A DNA stretch of 64,000 nucleotides from Solea solea. Its lineage: Eukaryota; Chordata; Actinopteri; Pleuronectiformes; Soleidae. The stretch lies in the NCBI RefSeq assembly GCF_958295425.1, contig NC_081144.1, forward strand, positions 4,141,739 to 4,205,738, read 5' to 3'. Below are positions 46,643-59,175 of the stretch, piece by piece. The notes beneath the pieces are model-generated. The model was not told where the DNA came from, ran no database searches, and saw only the letters and a list, made by a program, of their open reading frames with translations. Positions within the stretch are counted from its first letter, which is position 1; each line of letters starts with the position of its first letter. The translations under genes and the position numbers were made by a program.

Positions 46643-48127
46643 CAGATAGTGGGGATTCTCTGCAGAAGTAGAGAACTCAAGAATAAGGTCACGTTATGAT
46701 GGGGTTCTGTATTAATCATGATATTGGAGCGGCACAACAATAAAGGTCATTCAGCCACAGTTTGGATACTAACCTGCTCAAAGTCGACCAATAGGAGTTT
46801 GCCTGTGGCCCAATGTCTTAGAAAACCTCATATCTTAGAAAATATAACGACTGAATGCTACTCGACATAAACATGTATTGAGGACCACTGACAGTTTGTC
46901 TGATATATTTTAAATGAGAAAACTTTTAAATGATTTGACTTGAATTAAATAAATACCTGTATGTACTTAGACAGAAAAAGCTAAATGCTGTCCTTGTCAC
47001 TTTATGTACACTATACTGTCCTGTTGTTCTCCGTTAACACGTGTACGAGCCGCTTCTGTCGCGTCGGAACATTGACGGTTTGTCGACGACGCAAATGTGC
47101 ACAAAGGTGCCGCTTTCTCCGTCTTCCATGAAAAGACACAGCAAATGCGGCGCGTATGCACACAGGTACTCAAACGCATCAGTCTTTTAAAAGACGCGAA
47201 AGCACGAGCTCATGGTTAATGTGCATTATCTTTGCCTCAAGGCCCCGTGGCTCTTCAGCTCTTCATCTATATAACTCTATATGACTCCGGCTCACTATTT
47301 CTCTCCATGACACTTCCAATGTGTGTATTGTTTATGTTTCTTCATCAAAGGATTTGATAATTGCATATCAGCCAGGGAGCGAACGAATCGGTCGGGGATC
47401 CATTCACCGGCAGGATTGTGTGGTTTTATTCAGGAACATATATAAGTGTAGCTATGGAGACGTGATGTATGCCGAGGCCTTTCCTGTTGTTCAACATTCA
47501 TCAGCGAGCGAGGCCGGAGCAACCCACCATCTCTTAGGTTTATAGGCCCATCTGACAGCACTGCACTCACGCATTGTACCTTTGTACCTGACGTGAAGCT
47601 GCATCCTGTTGTTTAGCCCCCCCCACCCCTGAAAACACACGCCGTGTGCATTACACCAGACGCAAATGACAATCAAAGCCTTCACCCCTCGTCTCCGTAC
47701 GGCTCTGCCCGCGCCAAAACATTTCTTCTTATGGTTCTTATGGTCACAGCGTGGAATCAAAGAAAGTTTCAATGAAATCAGCGGGGATTTCTCCCGAGTG
47801 ATTGTCTACTTCTGCTTTGCAATCACAGAGTGTGACTCACCCCGTGCCATTACTGTATCTCCATGATGAAGAGCAGAGGGGCTGGGACTGCTCGCCGCAT
47901 ACACCTGCAGGCTGTCGCTCAGAACAACACCCCTGGAGCTGTTTAGACAGGCTGACTGTCTGGCCTCATCAAATTACAATATCACAACAGCCTTGAGGTA
48001 CTTTCCTCAAAACACGCCTTCCTTCTATCCCTGAAGATCCACCACGCAAAACAATCACCTCTCTCCACCTCACATTAACATACCGATGTTAATGATTACT
48101 CTGAACAGACTCCGCGCAGAGAGCCGC
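46643..48127. other. No recognisable gene
   Basis: Unique-looking sequence. The part 47035-47170 is relatively rich in CpG, but no promoter or coding exon was identified. Confidence 0.4.
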
Positions 48128-48151
48128 GCACACACACACACACACACACAC
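48128..48151 (+). repeat. (CA)n microsatellite
   Basis: About 12 CA units. Confidence 0.95.
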
Positions 48152-48326
48152 CGTGGGCTGTCAATCACTGTGGGTGAACAGGAAAATCTAGTCGAGGTGT
48201 CAGTGGGTGTGAGTGATTGACTCCGTAATCAAACAGATTGTTCAAAAGCGAAAACACCGAATGACTCAATTTCAAATCAACACCAACAACTCCATGAAAT
48301 GTTACTCATCTCATTAGCAAAAACAC

Positions 48327-48330
<4 letters not shown>

Positions 48331-48363
<33 letters not shown>
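48331..48363 (+). repeat. (AC)n microsatellite, about 16 units
   Basis: Perfect AC array, 25 bp from a GAGT array. Confidence 0.96.
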
Positions 48364-48365
<2 letters not shown>

Positions 48366-48387
48366 GCTGCCTCGCACGTATCCACAG

Positions 48388-48418
48388 GTGAGTGAGTGAG
48401 TGAGTGAGTGAGTGAGTG
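48388..48418 (+). repeat. (GTGA)n tetranucleotide repeat
   Basis: About eight GTGA units, directly visible. Confidence 0.96.
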
Positions 48419-49136
48419 CTGTCTTACCTTTTTGTGATGATACTGTGGTATCTGTAGATAAAAGAGAGGAGACACAGAAGAATGCTTTAAGAGTTGACAG
48501 GCTGCTGTATGGCAGACACATAAAAAGCACGAGATGACAGCCAAAGGAAGTGATTTGCTGGGAGGGAAACAAGCCACCTGAGAGGATAAACAGTTTACAA
48601 CTTCTCTCATCTCAGACCTGCAGAGAATAATCTATTTTGCATACTCGTTCACACGTCGCCGTGCCTGGGTAATCATACAGCGGGTGTACGACTGAGCGCT
48701 ACCCACAAATATACACAGCATCTGAGCAGAAACATGAGAGTCTCCAGACCCCGTGGAATCCTCTCGCACACTTTACCTGGAGTGAGCCTTCTAATAAGTA
48801 AAAGCAATGTCGATGAGGTGCGGCGATCAAATCCTCTTCTTACTCGGAGGATGTTACAGCCACGCCAGTTTTAGAACGCGCTGAATATTTACAAGAAATG
48901 GTCAATCTTGTTTATTGTTGTCGCCACAATGTATTTATCAGAACAGGTTTTGACTTTCATGTTACTTTTATTTGGAAACTAAGAGGGACGGAGCTTTTCA
49001 AGACTGTGGAATTCCCTGTGAGAGTCAAAATGACAGTATATACTGTTAATGTTCTGCATTACCAGGTTTTACTGAACTGTAGTTGTTATAGTTTCTTCAT
49101 GCACATGTTTTGTTTTGGTTTTTTTGAAGCACTTGC

Positions 49137-49630
49137 CGTGTTTCCACTGCATGTTCCCAGCTCGACTCGACTCCATTACAAAATAGTACCTCCTCAACGT
49201 GGGGCGGAGTCATCACAGCACGACACACACAAACGAGTGACGCGTAAAGCGGTTGTTTTCAGTGTCACTGAATCAATAGAATCAGTTAAAAATTAAAAAA
49301 TATTTGTTCAGTACTTCCTCCCTGACCGGAGCACGTAGACAGTCTCACGAACAACTGTCTCACTAACTAATTAAGAGTGTCGGCAGGCGAGTGTAGCTGT
49401 GGCAGGCAGGTTAACTAGTGTGTGTGAATGTTTATTGTGTGTGTGCAATGAAACTTTCCAGAGGAGAGTTTATTAAGCTATAGCAGGTAGTTTAGTAAAA
49501 GTCTGACACAGTCACTGCGATGCAACACAGCGACAGGGTCTGTGATGTCTGGACCGGGTACTATCGCGAGTGGAAACCCAAAATAACTGTACCACGGCGA
49601 TGCGAGGCGTGCTAGTTTAGAGCAGTGCTA
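49137..49630. mobile_element. MITE with GTTTCCACTGC-type ends
   Basis: The left end GCCGTGTTTCCACTGCATG, followed by CCCAGCTCGACTCGACTCC, matches the start of a fish MITE family I recall. Near the right end, GGGTACTATCGCGAGTGGAA is the inverse counterpart of the GTTTCCACT motif, and TACCACGGCGATGCGAGGCG follows. The right boundary is uncertain (49580 or about 49630) and I could not define a target duplication. No transposase frame is present. Confidence 0.55.
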
Positions 49631-50734
49631 TATAAAAGAAGATTATTATGATCATAATTATTTCAGAGACAAACTTGCAATGATACAATGTCATTTTATA
49701 CTAACTTTTTTTTTTGTTCAAATCAGATTTAATCCGTTTTCCATGTGCCAAAAAAGCCCACATGGCCACAGACATGGCAGAGGGAATAATTGAAATCCTG
49801 GGCTGAGAAAAAGATAATCCAAAAGCTATGCCTAATTGCCAGAGCAAAGATGGCGTCCACAGAGCGGGTGGCATTGGTGTTTATCAAGGCAGTGTGGCGT
49901 GAGATTGGACCGAGTATTAGTGCTTAACACACTTTTGTTTTGTGAGGTGTTACAGTGGATTTGAGAAAACATTGGCTCTCCGGTTATTACGTGGTCTGAT
50001 TGTCTGCTGTGCGACTGTCCATAAGCTCTGCATGTCTGCCCTAATCTGAGAAGAGACTTGGAATAATTAGTCAGTCAAGCACTCTCACAGCCCAGTGCAG
50101 TCAACCTTATCACTAAAAGAAAATCCTTGGTCCATTTCCTTTTCACCCTAAAGGCTTACAAACTCTCGACACTGTTAAAACCCCTCAGGGTAACTGAACA
50201 GCTGATAAAATACTATCCAACATGTCATAACCAACACTTTTTGTCAAGGGTTGCAAAAAGAAAAAAAAAATCTGGTGAAAAGTGCTTTTTGAAAAATCGT
50301 CTGAAAATATTAAGGCTAAGTGCAGATGATCATTTCCTGAACATTGAGGTTTTTTTTTGTTTGCTTTTTCACTCAGTGGTGACTAACAAGTCCAATTTAC
50401 TGTTCAAAATTTCAATTTATTTTCAACATCCACCGTGGATAATGAAAATATTACACTCATGGTGAGGGGTAACCAACCTGTTGAGCTATTAGTGTAACTT
50501 AATTGGAATAAAACACAGTAGAGTGAAACACAATGAGGCGGTGAAGCTTTCTGGAACAGCCCAATGCCAAATACAAAAAGCTGGAGACAAAGCAACTTAA
50601 CTGTGATTTAATTTTAATACAACAAGACATCATTCAAATGAAGGACTAATTAATTGTTCCTATGCACGGCTTCATGCCGTAAAAAAAGCAGGGTGCAGCA
50701 GTGTGTGCCACTGTATGTCTACACACTGATATAC

Positions 50735-50755
50735 CAATAATAATAATAATAATAA
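50735..50755 (+). repeat. (AAT)n trinucleotide repeat
   Basis: About seven AAT units. Confidence 0.93.
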
Positions 50756-51077
50756 CACGCCTCCCCAAAATGAAGGTTCCACACCAAACTGCATTCTCAA
50801 ATCTGTTTTGAAAAGAAAAACATTTTGTCTCAGTTTGTCTGCAAGATGTTCACCAACGGGCCATAAACGGCAGAAGATTTATTGTGGATCTTTGTGTCCC
50901 TATGAGGACAAAAAAAACCTGTTTCTAGCACGAACCGGGCACTTCTTATGTCTAGATTTAATCATATTCATAAACGGGAAATAACTTCCTTCATTTGTGG
51001 TTAGAACATTATTGTGTCAGTATGTCTGACTGCAGACATGAAAATAATAAACAAATGTTAGAAGACTGGTTGGATTT

Positions 51078-51704
51078 TTAACCCTATAACACCGAGTGTA
51101 TCGCACACGACACGTTTGCGAAGTCGAAGCCAACATTATGATAATTGCACTCGCGCCGCTGTAAATAGCCAGCAAATCAGTGTCTTTGTCACCAGAGAGG
51201 AGACATAAAGGAATAGGAAACATAGTTTACATTTTTTGGCCTGTTTCTGGACATTGAGACAAAAACTCAAACAAATGTTACTTTAAATATGTTTTATAGT
51301 TTCAAAATTTCTAATTTAAGACAAAAGCTGGTGTTTGTTCACAACTACAGTATTTCTTTTAAATAAAATGTTTGTTTTTTTCTTTATTTTGCAGTAAATT
51401 ACATTACATTACATGTCATTTAGCAGACACTTTTATCCAAAGCGACTTACAATGGAATTGAGTACAATCAGCCAGGGGTGGTGTTGAACTTGCGACCATT
51501 GTGACCATGATGTCTTTTCGCACACAGGGTACCGGTCTTAACCACTAAGCCACTCCACCCCCAAATTGTAAATAACTGCCAGATATTGAATGTTATTCTG
51601 GAAAAATGGGCAAAAGCACTTTTATTTTCAGGCCCTTTCATGGTTACAATAAACAAAAAAAGTCCTTTTTGTGGCTTTCTGTGGCTTAGGTGTTAAGGGG
51701 TCAA
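51078..51704 (-). mobile_element. piggyBac-like MITE interrupted by a SINE
   Basis: TTAA at 51078-51081 is followed by the terminal repeat CCCTATAACACCGAGTGTAT. Internal blocks shared with the other copies include CAGCAAATCAGTGTCTTTGT, CACCAGAGAGGAGA, TTTTTTGGCCTGTTTCTG and ATATGTTTTATAG. After the inserted SINE the element resumes with TGTTATTCTGGAAAAATGGG. It ends in GGCTTAGGTGTTAAGGGG then TCAA, a mutated TTAA. Length without the insert is about 450 bp, matching the 459-bp copy at 60720-61178. Non-coding. Confidence 0.9.
51401..51562 (-). mobile_element. tRNA-derived SINE with UnaL2-type tail
   Basis: Read on the minus strand, the head carries a perfect polymerase III box A (TGGCTTAGTGG, plus positions 51542-51552) and a box B close to consensus (AGTTCAACACC, 51480-51490). 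The 3' part has the stem-loop GCTTTGGATAAAAG with its GGATA loop (about 51429-51443), then GTCTGCTAAATGACATG and three TGTAA-type units. A GGATA stem-loop and TGTAA repeats are the known 3' tail of the eel L2-clade LINE UnaL2 and its partner SINEs. AAATT flanks both sides (51396-51400 and 51563-51567) as a target duplication. The head is not a functional tRNA. Confidence 0.85.
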
Positions 51705-54679
51705 ATATAATTTCTAATGTTCTCTGGTAACATTGTGTCAATAATGACAAATACTGAAGACACACCAGTTTAATGATAATAAACACTGTTTAAAACGTGT
51801 AGGGTTGGAGCAGTCACCATGCTGGTTGGTGTAAGTACATATTAACTCTGCTGTTTAGTTCTAGCTAAAAGAAAACCACTGCTACTGATCATTGCCTTTT
51901 ATCCAGCTATCATTCGGCCGTGTAGATTTGGAAACTAATTTGCAGTCTTGATGCTCCCACAGCAATAACCCTGCAGGCTTGAGAACTATCCGAAATCGGC
52001 CGTATGTCAATACAGGTTCCCACTGCAAGTGATATATGCGAGCTTAATACTCCTGTCCAAAAGCACGCCAAAGGACATAAAACATACATTCTAAAGACAC
52101 ATTTACTAACTGGCAGAACTGTCAAAAGGTACAAGAAAAGAAGAGCAATGGACGGAGGATGCATTATTAATCGAATTAAACGTGTATCCTCTGCGTCCGT
52201 TATGTAATATGTTTAATGGTTTAATCATTGAGCAGGCAAACAAATAAGCACAATTAAGACATGCATTAAAATAAAGTGTCATCATTTGATTTAATCAAAA
52301 TGAATTCAAATCAGCAGAAAGGAAATGAAACATCCAGGCAAGTTAAAATTTATGAGCCTGAATTAGTGAAAGTTTTGTGGAAAAGCAAGTTTACAAAAGC
52401 CTTGAATGGATGGAATCATGATATCTGTCAGCCATCAATAGCCTAGTTCGTCTGCACTACTCTACAGTTCCTACTAAGGTTCAATGCCAGATCACCACCA
52501 CCAGGATTTTACAGTATGGGGGCACATTTACAGAAAAATAACTCATGAAATAAACACTATTGCGCTTTCACACACAGAGCCGTTTGGTCTGGTTTGATTA
52601 GGTTTTAAACACCAAAGTAGTCCCTGTTTTAGTACCTTGCTTTAGAGACGAGGAGAAAAGTGACCAGAAGAGTGAGCTCCTTCAGCATGGCTCCTGTAGT
52701 TGCCATGGACAAGAGGAAGGAAGTTTGAGCAACCATGGAAACAACATTCATGCACTTTCTGCTTCTTCAAGAGGGCCCAAATGCAAAATGTGAAAAACAC
52801 ACCTGCTTTTTAAAAAGGTAGCTAGTGCTTTTACATAATTACATGGTTTTACTGTAACTACCTAAAAAAAAAAAAACGAGTTGTGAAATTTCTGTTGACA
52901 TCGGCTGGATAGATTTGATTTTTTTTCTTTCGACATTTTAGAGCAAGAGGTAAAAGAAAAATGAATTTCTCTCAAGCTGAAGTTGCATTTTCAAACTATT
53001 CTCGCATGACAAATAACACAAAAGTGGCCAAACATGCTGTGTTGTGGAAATTGTCAAACACTATAGGCGTATAAAAGACTGCCAGCGTCAGTTTGTCAGC
53101 ACTTCTCTTGCACTTTGGCACGACTTGTCACATGTGGGCATCGAAATGTTCAACATCGTACGCTGCGCAAGCTTCAACGTGATGGAGCGACTTCTCTGCA
53201 GCCGTGATGCATGTCGAAATAAAAAATTGGCCGACCCGCACGAGTCAAGATTGGAGCCATAAACATTGTGTGATGGATTCATCTAAAGTTAATGATGATA
53301 GTGAGAAATACGGCGGGGGAAAGAGTGGCTTGAAAAATAGGTGCAAATTTGCTAGACGGCGCGATCAAATGTCGTCTCTTTGACTAAAATAGTGGTTTTA
53401 AAGTTGTAAGAAAGCCACTGCGTCTGAATTAAAAAAGGGAGACTGCTGCTCTGCATGTATGAAGTTATACAGCTGAACATCAGAGATCCTTGATGCTCTG
53501 GGGTGATTGGACTCAAACTAAGCACAGGATACGGGGAACAGATTTAAACCTGTTGATGATTAGTGTTAACAAACCGTCATGGATATCAGGTACAGGTGAG
53601 AGAGTAGATGAACGCTGCTTTTAGTTTATTGAGGAATCATTAACATACACTTTACATCCCAGACTGATTGAATTAGACTGCTATTGGAAACGTGTCATCT
53701 ATTGACCTCTTAAAGTTGTGGCCTTGCAGCAGCCTGCTATGGGAATACTTTTAATTATGGCCAGAAATAAGGTTCGATTCCATCCCCATCATGAAGTGAG
53801 GAATCCCTACAGCTAATCATCGCTTTGAAGAGAGAAGGAAAACAATATCATTACGAGGAATCGCTGCTCCTGTATGAGTGTTTGACTGCACGTATCTACA
53901 TGTTAAATACGCCGACAACAACAGCTGTCTTCACGTGATCTGCCTGCTATTGATATAGTGTCATCACTAAAATGTAATTAGGATCAATTCTGTGTCTCTT
54001 CATCTCTTAATCATACTTACTGGTGACCCGAGCAGATCAACAGTCACAGTTTTAAAATGAATGACGCCATTAAGTGACGGATGGCGTCACCAGCGAGTTG
54101 TGACCACTGACACGGACGTTAATGATTCTGTGGAGACTCGGCGACAGTTCATGCACCACATACATGACAAGAGGTGGCTTTTCATCATATATCTATATTA
54201 ATGGGCATTTCTGATTTGAAGAACCCAATTATTACTACAATAATGAATTGAGGAGCTATGACACATGACGGTATATCGCTCTGTAATAATATCTACTGCT
54301 TATTTTAGTGACCCATTGTTTGCTTTACAGCTGACAAAGGAAACACTGATCTATGTGTGTTTTTGTTCAGGGAATCTTAAAGTTTGGGATACATTTTAAT
54401 TAAAACCTGACTAACGACAGAGGGTTTCCGCAAACCAGTTTTAGACAGCGATGTGGAAGTCTGTCGACAAATAGCTGGTCGTCGTGTGTTATTTGCTCGG
54501 CGATATTAGCCCATTTTTGTTTGTACATACACACTGCAAATAAAAACACTATTACGGCATTTCAGTTTTGCGTAATTATCGCATTTCCGTGTTCTAGTTT
54601 GTAGAATGTGTGCATAAATAACCGAGAAATTAGCTTCCCCCTGTTTCAAAGACCAGCAACCACCACTGGGCTACACATG
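51705..54679. other. No recognisable gene
   Basis: Unique-looking sequence with an A-run near 52863-52876. Short frames at 52960-53080 and 53044-53262 (+) look protein-like but lack domains and clear splice signals. Confidence 0.4.
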
Positions 54680-54687
54680 CTTTAGAG

Positions 54688-55086
54688 AAGGGGTGTCAAA
54701 CATACGGCCCGGGGGCCAGAACCGGCCCGCCAGAGGGTCCAATCCGGCCCACAGGATGAATTTGTTAAAATTTCACACTAATCTAAACGTAATGTCAAAT
54801 GCTCCAGATTCCCGTGACTAAATGTTTGTGCCTTTATAGATCCAGTGTGCTCTGTAAATAGTAAATTTAGGCATGATATTGTTGAAATTGCACTTATATT
54901 TCTCAAGAAATTTCATGTTTTGTAAAATTATCCTTCATTAAATGTAAAACAAAGGAGAAAAAAAAAGGAGTTCTTGTTGTTCATAGGTTATTATTCTATT
55001 ATTTTACTATTTTTACTGGTCCGGTCCCCTTGAGATCAAATTGTGCTGTATGTGGCCCCTGAACAAAAATGAGTTTGACACCCCTG
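54688..55086. mobile_element. hAT MITE with intact target duplication
   Basis: The left end AAGGGGTGTCAAACATACGG and right end GAGTTTGACACCCCTG form inverted termini; the consensus start CAGGGGTGTCAAAC has its first base mutated on the left. A perfect 8-bp duplication, CTTTAGAG, flanks it (54680-54687 and 55087-55094). The body has the family's GGCCCGGGGGCCAGAACCGG and GGTCCAATCCGGCCCACAGG. At 399 bp it has no transposase and must have been moved in trans by a hAT (Charlie-type) transposase. Confidence 0.93.
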
Positions 55087-55806
55087 CTTTAGAGCGTTTG
55101 CGTCATCCTTAATTCCTTCACCCACTCACATGGACATTGTCATGTTTGACTTTACATTAGCACGTGAGTATTTGTATTGCATTTCCCACTTGGTATGTAC
55201 AGCAATAACACAGCATGGTCCATGAAACTCAAATTTAAAAACAAATAAAAAAACTAAATGCATGTGCTGTTTTCAGAAGGAGAAAATGAGGAGACGGACC
55301 ACAATCCTAAGTTTTAATTAGATGAGTATTGTGCATGCTCATCTGCTATGTACTGCACAGGGAGAGCAGGGAGCGCTGCCTTCTTGCTCATTATGTACTA
55401 ATGAGTTGTCTATTAATGAAAATGGAAAGCATTTATTTTGTGAGCACAAAGGGTTCAGCTGGATTAATTACTGCACTACAGCAACAAAATGAAAACAGAA
55501 AGTACAGCATCACTCTTCTGTGGCACATTACCCATTAACCAACTGTTATCAAGGCCCGGCGCATGGTGCTGCATAGCACACAGAAACTGTTCACACAGCC
55601 CATTAAAATGCCCGTTTGATCTCTCCTACACACCGTCTACGATGCCGTACGATTATTCCCACAGAAGGCAACAACATCATCATCATCTTATTAGTAATAA
55701 CAGCAGCATTTGAAATAAAAGGTTATTGGGCAGGGAGGTGGGGGTTGAAGACTTTTTAAGGATGATGTGTTCATAGAGACAAAAGTGGCTTTTTTCCTGA
55801 ATTAAA

Positions 55807-56265
55807 GGTCCAGTGTATACTTTTTATGAATATGTATGGATAAAAATTGCATAATTGTATAATTACTTTAAAATAACAATTGTTATAGCCTTAAATGTGC
55901 CTTTTATACAGTTTGCAGTGCATAGTTGGTGTGTTCATGCAAACATTATCTGCATGCTGCGTTCTTCCATCTGAGGACGGGCTGACTAAGGGAGTGTTTT
56001 TTTGCTGTTGCCTCCGTCACTTTAACATAAAAGTAAATCACTTCCTGTGTGCAGCTCAGGAATGTTGCGGGCAACAGAAAGACAGAGTGTGGAGCTGATT
56101 GGTTATGTTTAAACATTGCATACAACTATTTTGTGGTGAGGGTCAGGGGCTTGCTTTACATCTTGAGACGACATGTTTCTACAGCAGCCCGGACAGATTT
56201 GAAAGTGGAAAGAGTCTCACAATTAGAAATCAATATCATTTTCACCAATTCTTACACACTGCACC
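55807..56265. mobile_element. MITE with GGTCCAGTGT ends
   Basis: The left end GGTCCAGTGTATACTTTTTA and right end CTTACACACTGCACC form inverted termini (GGTCCAGTGT against GGTGCAGTGT). Internal words such as CATGTTTCTACAGCAGCCCG match a fish repeat I recall that has the same ends and ATGTTTCTACAGTAGCCC inside. About 459 bp, no transposase. Flanks are ambiguous for a target duplication; TAAA occurs near both sides. The small frames at 55895-56288 are passengers. Confidence 0.75.
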
Positions 56266-56267
56266 AT

Positions 56268-56605
56268 GCTAAATTGTCATGGGAATAATACACAACTCCT
56301 TATATGGACATCCTGTGTGTGTGTGTTTATAGGTCACATATTCAGGCTTCAAAAGAATGTCTTCTTATGTGTTTATATACACTGTTTTTCTTTTGCTTTT
56401 GTTAATAAAAACAAGCAAAGTGAACTTTGAACTTGACATTTTTTTCAAATTTCACACATTCAAAATGATATTTAACAACATTTTCTTGGTGAAAAACGAT
56501 TTTTTTTTCCCCATCAGGTTGTGCTGAAGAAAAGGATATAAGACACATAATATTGCAGATTCTTATAGCCTCTGTATATACTGTACATTTTAACATAGTA
56601 ATGGG
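56268..56605 (+). repeat. Dispersed repeat B, copy 2
   Basis: Begins at CTAAATTGTCATGGGAATAA, immediately after the 55807-56265 MITE, and matches copy 1 at 23795-24205 in order and orientation. Blocks include CACAACTCCTTA, GTTTATAGGTCACATATTCA, AATAAAAACAAGCAAAGTGA, GTGCTGAAGAAAAGGATATA and TTCTTATAGCCTCTGTATAT. No coding capacity; family not identified. Confidence 0.8.
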
Positions 56606-56609
56606 GAAA

Positions 56610-59140
56610 AAGCAGCCAAAAAGGAGCAAGTAGGATTCTAATGTACTATTGTTTAGTTGCACTGCATTTCTTCTTAAATGGTGATCAGGCTTACTTAAAT
56701 AGACCACTAACAGCTTGATTTCCCTTTGGACTGTCCTTGGAGAGGTCAGCGTGTGGGCTCTGGCAACCTCAGCAGATGGTTCATGATCAGATATTAAAGG
56801 CTGGGCATCTAAGGTCGTCTAGCCATGAGCGTTCTGTCCTGCCCGGGGGGGAAACAACCCAGTCAGAACCTCCGGCTCCAGCTCTGCTTCGAGGTCCAGC
56901 TGAATAACTCTGACAAAAGGGACATTGGAGCAGTGACAGACTGCTGTCCTTAGGCCTTTTGACAATCTGGGCAAAGGAAGGAAACTCGGAAACATGCTGT
57001 CTGCTGTCATTTATTTCCCTCCAGGAATTTATTTCACCATATTTTGGCTGTATATAATAGAAGACAATTGGTTATGTAATCCCTACTCTTTTCTATTCGC
57101 TTGTGGGAATGATACAAATGATGTTGAAAAATAATTTTAAAAAAATACAAATCCCCTCACTCCCATTGCTCACTATTCCTACTGCAGCAGTGTCTGGATG
57201 AAAGACAAACCATCAGTGATTTAAAACATCACTAGTACTTTTTCGTTGAGAAAACAAAGCATTCATGTGGAGACGCACTTTTATAACATAAATCCTTCTT
57301 AGATAATTCCAAATCAACTATTGACATTCCCTTTTAATTCCTTCAGTCTGCCTCATTTGTCTGTCGCTACCTCCTCCATCGATAGAGTGGGAATAAACAT
57401 GGCCACCTGAGATTTGTTTATCCCTTCCCCTGCTACAGTGGCAGTCTTAAATGGCAGAGCTTTGGATGTGACCTTCACTTAAAGTGCTTCTCCATCACTC
57501 ACTGCTGCCACCCACAGATCAGACAGTGGACAAGAAGCACCTTCCATCCACCTACCCATCTCTACCCACTGCTGATATTCCTCTTATTTTTACTCGCCTC
57601 TTTACTTGCCTTCCCAAATTGTGTTTTATTTTTTGTTCTCAGTGTACCTATTTCTTTTGATGATTCTTCCCTCATAACTTTGACCTATTATTGCAAATTT
57701 CAAATATTTCAACAAATGATATCAACTGATTTTAAATGTTCTATCATGATAACCTTTTTGGCCACCCAGACGCACACCTCAGTAAAACTACCACAATTAG
57801 GAGGGATAAATCGGGTAAACCGCTCCGGAGCCACCGCTATGTCCAGTTCCATGCGCTCCTGTGGCAGGTTATCCCCCTGACAGGTCACCCTACCCAGTAA
57901 CCTGGGAGGGCAAGGTGAGGTAGTGAACCTGGTGGTCCCCGACCTGGCACCGGCTACGCGCAAACAAATTCATCCCCCCGGCTTCACCGGTCACCTCCTG
58001 TCGTCATGTGCGTACTATGCTGCTTCTTGACATCACAGGTGAAGACACACATCAACACAGCGCCGTGATCCATACTTCAAAATCCATAATCCCTAATCTT
58101 TACTGACATCGTCTGGCACATTCGGACGGGATTAAAATCACTGAGAAGGCCTGATAATAATTACTTTTCAGCCACCTCCTCAAGTCAAACTAATCCTCTC
58201 CGAATAGGACAATAGACTAAATAAAAAATATATAAAAAATGGATCCGGTCTGAAAATGGAAAATGGACTGGTCTAAATCTTTGTGAAAATGAGTTACATT
58301 CTCGCTTGATTCACAAAAGTAACCATTTTCCTAAGAAGTTAATGGTCTCAATCACTCTAACCAGTGTGATTGGCAGCTGGTATCGTCCAAAAACTTGGTC
58401 AAATTGACAAATCTCAAGGATTAAAAATAAAAGTTCATTATACAACCAGAAGAATACATCCATTTTAATACAGGAAGAAAAAATGTTAATAAATTGAGCA
58501 AAAATCACTGCCTTAGTTTGTGAGAACATAGGGAATATTACATGAGGGATGTTTTCTCATTATATAGCCATCAAATTACCCACCTTCATTATATTATGTG
58601 AAGGTAAGAAAAGAGAGGAGAAGTACAGTACAGGAGGGGCATGAGTCACAACTACGTCCTCACAGGGGCGGACCAAAGATGACCTTTAACCTGTTGTCTG
58701 ATTATGTTTTATGTTACACACATACATAATGCTGTGATACTGGGCAGCTACACTTATTTAAAAAGCACACAATGACACAATACAAACATCATGGTACCTC
58801 AAGTTCTCCTAAATCATCTCAGACTTTATAAATCTAAGTACACGCTCCACTAACGATGTTGATAATGTGAAAAACAGCTCTTATTACGATGCTTATTAGG
58901 GCTAATTGACTGTGGAACACGTGTAATCCAGATTATTCGGACAGATATTGCGTTCGTCATTTGATCTGCAGTGCATTTTATTTGAACAGCATAGCTTCTA
59001 TATTAATTATTTACCGCAGTAAATTTGAAACGTGATTGAGCATCACCACATGACACTACTCAATTATTTATTTACAGTCTATATTCCAATGCAAGGCGGA
59101 GAATTTAAAGACATGCATGACTTCATACATGTTTGTATTT
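56610..59140. other. No recognisable gene
   Basis: Mostly unique. The block 57760-58010 is more G+C-rich than its surroundings (GGTCACCCTACCCAGTAACC and similar). It may be a transposon fragment, since it has a short open frame on the minus strand (57709-57963), but I cannot identify it. Confidence 0.4.
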
Positions 59141-59142
59141 TA

Positions 59143-59174
<32 letters not shown>

Positions 59175-59175
59175 A
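59141..59175 (+). repeat. (AAAG)n tetranucleotide repeat
   Basis: About eight to nine AAAG units on an all-purine strand. Confidence 0.97.

Noticed and set aside
48388..48418. CRISPR-like direct repeats
   Set aside because: A simple GTGA tetranucleotide array with no spacers; the DNA is vertebrate.
48898..49296. 132-codon plus frame
   Set aside because: Runs into the MITE starting at about 49137; the C-terminal third is transposon sequence.
53760..53790. GGTTCGATTCC box B match
   Set aside because: No box A at a suitable distance and no tRNA-like fold around it.
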